Positions 56,969-64,000 of a DNA stretch of 64,000 nt are shown one piece after another (within the stretch, counting starts at the first letter, position 1; each line of letters opens with the position of its first letter). The notes under the pieces were generated by a model, which had not been told where the DNA came from, ran no database searches, and worked only from the letters and a program-made list of their open reading frames with translations. The stretch lies in contig CM056743.1 of NCBI GenBank assembly GCA_029851415.1, positions 248,001-312,000 on the forward strand, read 5' to 3'. The position numbers were made by a program, and so were the translations under genes. This stretch comes from Eretmocerus hayati (taxonomy: Eukaryota > Arthropoda > Insecta > Hymenoptera > Aphelinidae).

Positions 56969-57392
56969 AAGGTGGTTGTGGGGCAAATACGCTGCGACGT
57001 ACGAAGGAGAGGCACCGGTCAGCCAAACACGGCTGGCCAGCACCTCCCCAACAGTCCCGGGCTGGAATCCGCATCGATACGGCCATCCGAACCGGGTAAA
57101 CCCTCTCTTCCTTCTCCGTTGGCGCCGGCCATTGGACAAGGGAGAGATCCACCAACTTACCAATCCGGCCCCGGCACCGCGTGAGCATTACTTCAGGGCC
57201 GGCGGCGTCTCGCGCTCAGGATCGAGCGTCTCTCTTCTCACGACTCGCAGGTGTTGTTTCCCTTTCTTCGATCTTCTTCCATCTCTTCATTCTTCGTCTT
57301 CTTTCTTCTCTCTTCTTTCTTCTCTCTTCCCTCTTCAGTGCATCAGATTCCTCCTGGAATCATTTGGGCCTCTTCTGTTTCAATCGGCAGAG

Positions 57393-60300
57393 TCACTGTG
57401 ATTCGCCTGCTTCGAGGCGCCTTACTTCCCTCTCTTTCTCCTCTTTGCGGGTCATCACCAGCTTGATGTATCCGGTGACTCTATCCCATGTCTCCTGGTT
57501 GCGGAGCAAGTACGGGACGAGATTCTCAGGTGTTAGTTGAGCACCCAGCCATTCATCCAGCTCGGCGCGCTCTCTCCGGGTGTTTCTGCACTTGAACAGG
57601 GCATGTTCGGCGTTATTCCATTCGTCCCCGCATGACTGACATGCTGGGGTCGTCCTCTTCTTGAACCTGGTTAGATAGGAACCGAAGCAACCATGATCGC
57701 TCAGTGCCTGCGTCGTCCAGTAGTCCATCTCTCCGTGGGTGCGTTCCGCCCACTTGGCTACGTCACGGATCAGCCGGTGCGTCCATCTGCCGTTTGCAAA
57801 TGGCGAATCCCACTCAGTTTGCCAATGCTCAAGGGTGGTTTCCTTCTCGTTGTCGCGGATGATCTCCTTCATCGTCGGAGTGAGTACTCGTTCGGCTCCG
57901 ATCACTTTCTGGCGGTCCCAGATCCTCACTCGCTCCGCGACGAGCAAGTGGATGGGCGGAGTACTTGCCAATACGTAAGCCGCATCTCCTGACACAGTGC
58001 GGTAGGCACGGATACTCCTCAGGGCCGCTCTTCGGTGGACAGGCCCCATTCTCTTCTCGATGATGGTCTTCTCTACTCTCTTCCCCCACACGGGTACACC
58101 GTACAGCATGATGGAGGTAGTGACGGTGTTGAGAAGTGCGCGCCTCTTTTCCTTGGGTCCTCCGATATTCGGCATAAGCCGCTGGAGCGCCGCACCGACC
58201 CTGCTCGCCTTCTGGGCGGCTTCCTGGATGTGCTTCTTGAACGACCACTTGTCATCGAGCCATACACCGAGGTATTCCAGCTCTGTCTTCCGTGGAATCT
58301 CTTGCCCGTTGATATGAAACCGGGGTAGGTCAAACTTCCTACGCCTTGTGACCACGATTGCTTCGCACTTCTTGACAGCGAGCTCCAGAAGCCTGCTAAT
58401 CATCCACTCGTAGACTCGGGCCAGCGCTTCGTTCGCGCGTCTACCCAAGAGTTCCTCGTTGTCAGCCCATACTATGAGTCCCGCGTCGTCCGCGAAAGCC
58501 ACTATTATCACTCCTTCTGGCAGTTCGATAGACAGTAAGCTGTCATACTGGGTGTTCCAGTTGAACGGCCCGGAGACCGATCCCTGTCCGATTCCGGCGG
58601 ACAGTACCCGAATCTCTTGTCCCTCGTCGGTGTCGTACACGAGGGTCCTGTTCCGCAGGTAGTCACTCGTGACGGCTAGTAGATAGGGGGGCACTTAACC
58701 TGCTTGGGATTGATAGACTCGCTCCCAGCTCGCGCAGTTGAATGCGTTCTTTATGTCCAACGAAATGATGGCACAGAATCCTCCTCTTCCTTGGTATGGG
58801 TTCCCTACCGACGCTTGAACCCGTTCTTGGACCGCCTCGATCGCGTGCACAGTGCTCCGTCCCTTCCGGAACCCGAACTGCATTGGTGATAGCCCACCGC
58901 CTTCTTCGTAGGCTTTTTCCACCCTGTTGAGCACCATCCTCTCGTACATTTTCCCGATATTGTCGAGCATGCTGAGAGGGCGTTGACCTCCTTGACCCTT
59001 AGGTATCAGGACCAGCTTCTGGCGTTTCCACTTGTCCGGGAAAGTTCCCGCGCTCAGACAGATGTTGAAGAGGTCGAGGAGTAGATCTGGCTTGTATTTG
59101 AAGACCAGTTTCAGAGCCTCGTTTGGGATGCCATCCAGGCCAGGGGCCTTGCCGTTCGGCATTCTCTTCGCCGCTATGAGTAGCTCTTGCATAGTGAAGA
59201 GCGGGATGGGGTCTTCGCTCTCCGTAGGGAATGTAACTCTGGGTTCTCCTGCTGGGAAGAGGTCTTCCACGATGGTGCGCAATGTTGCTGCATCGGTCGG
59301 TGCTGGGTTGCCCTTCCGGGGTCGGACCTTTGACATGACCACGCGATATGGCGTGCCCCAGGGGTCTTCGTTAACCATGTCGCACAGTTCACCCCAGCAC
59401 TTCTCTTTGCTCCTCCGGATGGCTAGAACGAGAGCCTTCTTTGCTTCTTTGTACGCTCTGTCATCTTCCGCCAGCGATGGTCGTTGCAGCTTCCTTGATC
59501 GCCATGCGGTCCTCCTTTTCTTGTTGCTCGTTCTTCGTAGAGCCTTGATCTCATCGGTGATGCAGTACTCTGGTTTCCTCCAGAAACATGGTGTTGTCCT
59601 GCGAGGCATCGACGCGTCGCAAGCTCTCGTGATGGCGGATGTTACCATCGCCACAGCTTCGTCCGAGGCGGAGTTCATCGGGAGATCTTCGACTGTTTCT
59701 ATCGATTCCCGGAATTTCCCCTCATCCAGCTTGCGTACCTGCCACCCCGTCGGTCGCGGTCTGTGTGTCGTCTGTCTCTGTCTGTCAGTCCTAAGCCGAA
59801 ACCGAATATGTCGATGGTCACTCAATGTTTCCGTGTCCAGAACCTCCCACGATGTCATACGTCCCATGAGCGACGGGCTCATGAACGTCAGGTCGAGGAC
59901 CGAAGACGAACCTCCCTCCCTGGACCGAGTGTCGTGTCGGTGGTAGGTGATAACCCCCGTCTCGTTTGCGAGCACTAATCCCAATGCCTCCATGGCATCA
60001 GCGAGTATTACCCCCCGTCTATCACGTGGCCCCCCGCTCCAAGTCGGTTCCTTGGAGTTGAAATCCCCCGCGATTATGACTGGGCCCCCCCATTGCCTCA
60101 CATCCTCTTCTAGGTCATGGAGCTCGTCTTCGAATTCGTGCATCTTGAGCGACGGCGAATAGTAGCAGCTGTAGACTGCTGTGCCCTCTATGGTCTTTCG
60201 AGCGAAACCGCGGCCACTAACAGCTGGTCCAGTCTCACGGATCGCAGGATTCATGATCTGGATTACGGCTGTCCTCCAGTGATCGAATGTGGATCGAGAG

Positions 60301-60425
60301 AATTCGCGCTTCCGAGGCGGTTCGGAGATAATCAGAACATCGATCCCTCCTTCTTTGGCTACAGCGTGTAGGAGATCGTCTGCGTCCCCGCTCTTCCTGA
60401 GGTCGGCTTGGATGAAGCTAGCCAT
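57393..60425 (-). pseudogene. R1-clade ORF2 (APE endonuclease-RT), copy B, one stop
   Basis: About 1,010 codons in one frame from ATG 60425 (MASFIQADL), interrupted only by TAA at 58697-58695. Endonuclease: IISEP (Glu about residue 35), GDFNSKEPTW near 120, SVLDLTF and SDHRHI near 210. RT: KAPGLDGIP, GFRKGRSTV, SLDIKNAFNCASW, GIGQGSVSGP and catalytic VAFADD. The C-terminal CCHC finger CQSCGDEWNNAEHALFKC lies around residue 925. The ATG overlaps the ORF1 stop (ATGGCTAG), implying coupled translation. Copy A reads Arg-like AGA at the stop position. Apart from the stop, all key residues look intact. Confidence 0.9.
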
Positions 60426-61195
60426 TTCTTCCCTTCCTGCGTCTATATGTGGTTCTTGCCCTCTGGTACGCAGTGCAGTTGCTGTCCCCAGATCTGTGGT
60501 CAGATTTGGACCCGATCGCCACACAGCTTAGGCATTTTGGTTTTTCCTTGCAAATCGCAGCAAGGTGCCCTGGTTCGCCGCATTGGAAGCAGAGTTTTGG
60601 TTTCCGTTCCTCTGCCTTCTCTTTTTTGCACCCCGAGGCCTTGTGCCCGTACTCTAAGCAGTTATAGCACCGTGGGATGCCACCCTTCTCGCGGATCCTG
60701 ACTCTGCCCCATCCAACCTTTGGCTCCTTCCAGTCGAGGAGATGGTGGGCCAGTCTCGTTGCGATCGAGACAACAGCGGTTTGGGTGCCGCGGTAGCCAC
60801 TCCGGATGGACTTGACTACAACGGCACCCTTCTCGTTTTCTGGTAGGGCCTTCGCGAGGGCATCCCGCACCTTGATTATGTCGACATCGTAGTCGACTCC
60901 GAGAACCTCGAGGGTCGTGCTGTTTGCTAGACAGTGGACAGCTCCTTCTTGCCCGACGACTGGTGCCAAGGCTGCCTTGACGGCGGCGACATCGGTGCCC
61001 TTCTTGAGTTCAAGAAGGACTTGGCCTTCTTGGGTCTTGCGGATGCCCGTGACCTTGGAGCCCACTTCTTCATCGAGGTCATCCGTTTTTATCCTGCGCA
61101 GCATGTCTGCGTAGGTTAGCCCACCTTGTTTGGCCGTAACGAGGACGGCTTCGGGCTTCACCCTTCTCGGCTTCATTTTCGCTTTCTTCCCTCTC
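60418..61195 (-). pseudogene. R1-clade ORF1 3' part, copy B
   Basis: Open from the truncation (about 61195) to TAG 60420-60418. Carries three zinc knuckles (CYNCLEYGHKASGC, CFQCGEPGHLAAIC and CLSC with a later C) and the conserved LTYADMLRR start of the RNA-binding half. It has no frameshift over this part, unlike copy A. The frame upstream to 61239 is flanking GA-rich sequence, not ORF1. Confidence 0.88.
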
Positions 61196-61377
61196 TCGTC
61201 TCTCTCGTTCCCTCTCTCCCTCCTTTCCACTGTTCCCACTCTTCTCCTCCATATATCCTTCTATCTCGCTTTTCTATTTTCTGTCTCGTTCTATCCATGG
61301 GCACTCACCTGTATGTTGCGCGAATGACTCTCGATAGATGTAACATGTGTGTGATGTATGACAAGTAGACTACAAAC

Positions 61378-61668
61378 ATTAGTCTACGAAATTAAAGACG
61401 TTTTATACAATGTAACTTTTTTAAAAAAGAATTATCCATCAAGGTATTTATATTACTATGTTATGAGTTCTAAAATGGAAAATCTGTGAACCATTTGATT
61501 GTTAAAATTCAGTGTGTTATTGTGTGGATTATATTTCCAGCCTGATGAGGTCAACAAAAATAGTTGACGAAACGTAGCAAATATACTGATTTGCAATATA
61601 TCGTTGCGGTAACATTATTGCACGATTCCCCATTGTCCTCCGAGATCGAGTCAAGCCAACAAGATATA
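61378..61668 (+). repeat. Penelope-like pLTR, sense copy
   Basis: Pairs with 55306-55597. Lies on the same strand as the RT-GIY-YIG frame. Ends AAGATATA before the target duplication. Confidence 0.85.
61530..61585 (+). ncRNA. Hammerhead ribozyme, type I-like (sense pLTR)
   Basis: TATATTT (61530-61536), bulge CCA, GC, CTGATGAG (61542-61549), GTCAAC/GTTGAC stem II (61550-61568, loop AAAAATA), GAAAC (61569-61573), GTA with predicted cleavage after 61576, then GC and AAATATA (61579-61585) pairing with the first strand. All invariant core bases are present. Confidence 0.88.
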
Positions 61669-62076
61669 GAGTGTGATGCTGTTTCTGAAGAAGACGAGGG
61701 CGTGACGACTGCAACGCAGAACGACCTCGAGCTTCATCCAGACGAGTCCAACGATGTAATTGTAAATGATGCGCAAACGCGATTGCGTGCGAGAACGCGG
61801 GGCAGACCCCGGAAAACGCGATTAACCGTAGATACCGGAGCACCGTCAGCGCGCGATCCGAACCCTGCGACTGTTTCGCAAAGTACGTCAGATGCGGAGA
61901 GCGAGCAACTTGCGAATGATCCGTTGTATGCGAGAAATGATCAGGAAACGGAAAATACACCGGACACGAACGATCAATGCGCGGAGACCGATCAGTCAAT
62001 GATGGCGCCCACTCGGCCCCGACTGATATTGATATTGGGGATTACGCATCGAGTGGAAGAGGACTCGTGTTCGTGA
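61669..62076 (+). pseudogene. C-terminal tail of gypsy pol after the Penelope insertion
   Basis: Starts with the target duplication inside a repeated DAVSEEDE motif: the gypsy sequence has two 27-bp tandem units here, and the Penelope-like element landed in the second. The frame then gives an acidic tail and RTRGRPRKTRL, with an AT-hook-like RGRP core, as in the basic C-termini of some gypsy pols. From 61998 it runs into the repeat shared with 28740-29075, so the last 25 residues may not belong to pol. No 3' LTR follows. Confidence 0.7.
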
Positions 62077-62332
62077 CCTATGCCCTGGCCGCGACGAGCC
62101 TATTCGTGAGCCCTACGAAAATCGTCCTGATACGTTCGCACATAGCTAAACTTTGACGCGTCCTAGCTTCCTGAAACCACCAAGACCGTCTTCAGCAGAT
62201 CAGAATACATAAGAGAATATAGTGTGTGATGATTTTCGGTCGATTGAATCGAATTCGGAGGATCGTTTTCAATTTCACAGAAATCTGGCGTTTCCCGGAA
62301 AATTGTCGCTTTTCCACTCCGATCGGTATCTC
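61998..62332 (+). repeat. Dispersed repeat, inverted partner at 28740-29075
   Basis: Begins CAATGATGGCGCCCACT. The homology is high over 335 bp and ends near GATCGGTATCTC. Confidence 0.7.
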
Positions 62333-62686
62333 GCGATTCACAAAGGCCCTTAACTTCTGAGGCTCAAACGAACCCGATTTTCGGTTTCTACGGCCAAAAA
62401 TACGTAAGAAAACATTGTTTGATCACCGTTTGGTGCCACCGCGTAGGTTCTGCACGCTATAACTTTGTTTTCAGAAATAGCGTAAAAATGACGTTTTCAC
62501 TCTATTCCCCGAGGATAACCAAGGATTTTGCCAGAACCTGAAAGTTCTTTTTAAAAATCCGCAGGAAATTATTTCATTATCTACGTGCAAAATAGCAAAA
62601 AATTGGCCCTCAGGCGTAACGATTTTCGAAAATTTCCATTTTTCGGCCCACCCTAACTATACAATATTGCTCTATTGATACTGTTT
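62333..62686. other. Non-coding stretch, nothing recognised
   Basis: No feature supported. Confidence 0.4.
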
Positions 62687-62944
62687 GGGACTCGACTCAC
62701 AGCACCTCCGGTCAGGTACAGGTAACACGAGATCCTACTGCTTGTAGGCAGAAGAGGAGAGCCCGTTCACGCAGTAAACGGCCACACCCGAAACTTCAGT
62801 ATGAGGATTCTCTATAGCTCTTACTTGAAAAGGTGGAAGTAGGCTGAAGGCCCATGGGTTAACAGTGCATATGACGCGCGAGTGAGAGAGACGAGTGCGT
62901 TCGAGGCGGGCTCGAATGAATGTTGAAATCTGGCGATCTATGAC
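62687..62944 (+). repeat. Dispersed direct repeat, partner at 21446-21702
   Basis: See the partner. Same orientation, scattered substitutions, abrupt ends. Confidence 0.65.
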
Positions 62945-63870
62945 ACCGCCACGGCAATTGTGAAAGAATTGAACCCCACTAAACTTGGCGTTTACTTGGT
63001 GAAGAGTGACGTGCCGTGTGAAACATATGGCGAAGTGTTCGCATCCAAGAAAATCCTTCTACGGGGCGAAGCCTCCTCACTGGCGCTAAGGAGAGTTCAA
63101 CCTTCAGAATTACCAGACGAGTCATTTCGGACTTTGAATTTGACGAGCTACAAGATGGCGCAACTCATTTCTTTTGAATATTCCGGGAAAATTCCCCCGT
63201 TCTAGCGGGATTCCTATCATCTTGAGATTCTGTTTTCACTATACAAGGCAAAAAATCGAACGATGTGGTAATCAACTTCGATCCGATTTGGGCGAAAAAG
63301 GCCGAGGAGTGTCCACATTAACTCGGTCACACGATGTACATGACCAGAACGGGTGATGACTATATATTCTCCTCATGCAGTCGGTCCTCGGGGAAGTCAC
63401 CCGCTTGTATGTTATGAGGTTTTTTTCGACGCTCTTGATCGATTCTGTGTTTCAAATAATGAATCCCAGAAATCCTCCGGAGTCCCAAACATGTATCATG
63501 AAGCTCTAGTGCGGATAATCGTTGTCTGAAACATTTTGTAATCTGACTTGACCTCCGCTAGATAGATAGCGTTTAGTACGGGTAGATGGTAACCATTGTA
63601 GCTCCGAAAGTGAGCGTGTTATTGGAAATTTTTAGATCAAAATTTCCCATGATCACAGCGAAAATTGACGAAGCTCCTCCTAGGTTGGTATTCTGCGTCA
63701 TTCTTGGAATGTATTCTTCCATCAGTCCAAACGCAACCGTTTATTGCGCGTTGTACATAAGTTTACGTCCATGAATTTACGTGAATCTGGGTTGAATATT
63801 TGGTCTCGTCGATCTTGAAGGACGGTGGGGAACTAAATAAATTCCCAAAATTTCATCATGGAAATTCTAT
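62945..63870. other. Mostly non-coding; one weak 81-codon frame
   Basis: The frame 62960-63205 (plus) has a protein-like composition (KLGVYLVKSDVPCETYGEV) but no recognised domain. It may be a chance frame or a degenerate element fragment. Confidence 0.25.
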
Positions 63871-63912
63871 TGCAACGTTTCATCCACTAGGTTTTGTGGA
63901 CCTCATCAGGCT
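63871..63912 (-). ncRNA. Third hammerhead ribozyme core
   Basis: On the minus strand: CTGATGAG (63909-63902), stem II GTCCAC/GTGGAT, GAAAC (63881-63877), then GTTGC. Stem II differs from the other copies by an A-U to C-G pair change plus one G-U wobble, so pairing is kept. Stem I pairing outside the GC/GC step is weak. It probably marks the pLTR of another Penelope-like copy extending to the window edge. Confidence 0.7.
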
Positions 63913-64000
63913 TCAGGTTTGTTATTCTTTAGATCTTCATGATATTTTTTGAACGATCTTGTAATAGAGCACAGACATAACGTCTAGCTCCTGTCAATAC

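Larger units (their letters stand above)
56969..61195 (-). mobile_element. R1-clade non-LTR retrotransposon, copy B (5'-truncated)
   Basis: Minus-strand copy containing the 3' part of ORF1 (61195-60418), ORF2 (60425-57393) and a 3' UTR. It loses homology to copy A near 61195 inside ORF1, in GA-rich sequence on its 5' side. The last 220 bp or so of its 3' UTR differ from copy A and fragment C except for GCGTGAGCATTACTTCAG and the AACCACCTT end, so it is a different subfamily. Confidence 0.9.
55265..61668 (+). mobile_element. Penelope-like element, 5'-truncated, with nested R1-clade copies
   Basis: The insert is flanked by the 11-bp direct repeat GAGTGTGATGC (55254-55264 and 61669-61679) of the gypsy sequence. 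It comprises 41 bp of leader, an inverted pLTR (55306-55597), a truncated RT-GIY-YIG frame (55600-56358), R1-clade insertions (56421-61195) and a sense pLTR (61378-61668). Inverted terminal pLTRs, 5' truncation and hammerhead ribozymes in the pLTR are known traits of Penelope-like elements. Without the R1-clade material the element is only about 1.6 kb. Confidence 0.85.

Overview
The window is eukaryotic and most likely from an arthropod (probably insect) genome. The basis is an R1-clade non-LTR retrotransposon with APE endonuclease and CCHC knuckles (a clade best known from arthropods), a Ty3/gypsy element, a Penelope-like element with hammerhead ribozymes, hAT transposons, many MITEs, splice-like signals and long AT-rich stretches. 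I found no host gene, rRNA or tRNA that I could defend. The window is essentially a pile of mobile elements nested in one another.

Left part (1-22 kb). There is little coding sequence. It holds dispersed and inverted repeat clusters (3.0-6.5 kb and 17.0-19.2 kb), a mariner-type MITE with a readable TA target duplication (4326-5160), a 3.7 kb non-autonomous hAT-like element (7655-11361) with a 176-bp tandem array, two unrecognised divergent reading frames (12.8-14.1 kb), a decayed gypsy gag-protease fragment on the minus strand (14.2-15.6 kb), and a 223-codon frame (19185-19856) resembling a protein family common in arthropod genomes.

Middle and right part (22-62 kb), from oldest to youngest. 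A Ty3/gypsy element starts with an 851-bp LTR (29367-30217) and a TGGCGCCCAAC primer-binding site, and runs through gag, protease, RT, RNase H and integrase. Its pol is cut at 34732 by a 20,156-bp transposon (34733-54888). That transposon has 1,082-bp terminal inverted repeats starting CAGGGTTGGCA, an 8-bp target duplication GGAACATG (hAT hallmarks) and two hAT-like transposase frames plus a BED zinc-finger exon. Pol resumes at 54897 and is cut again at 55264 by a 5'-truncated Penelope-like element (55265-61668). That element has inverted pLTRs, each with a hammerhead ribozyme, and an 11-bp target duplication GAGTGTGATGC. The gypsy tail resumes at 61669. The Penelope-like element is itself split by R1-clade copies lying in a (GA)n tract. 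A longer R1-clade copy lies at 22268-27859, and all R1-clade copies sit against (GA)n microsatellites.

The most interesting objects are the giant hAT-type transposon with kilobase TIRs and more than one transposase-like gene, the (GA)n-associated R1-clade family, and the hammerhead ribozymes, where two sequence versions show a compensatory change in stem II. All calls come from reading the sequence; no database search was run.
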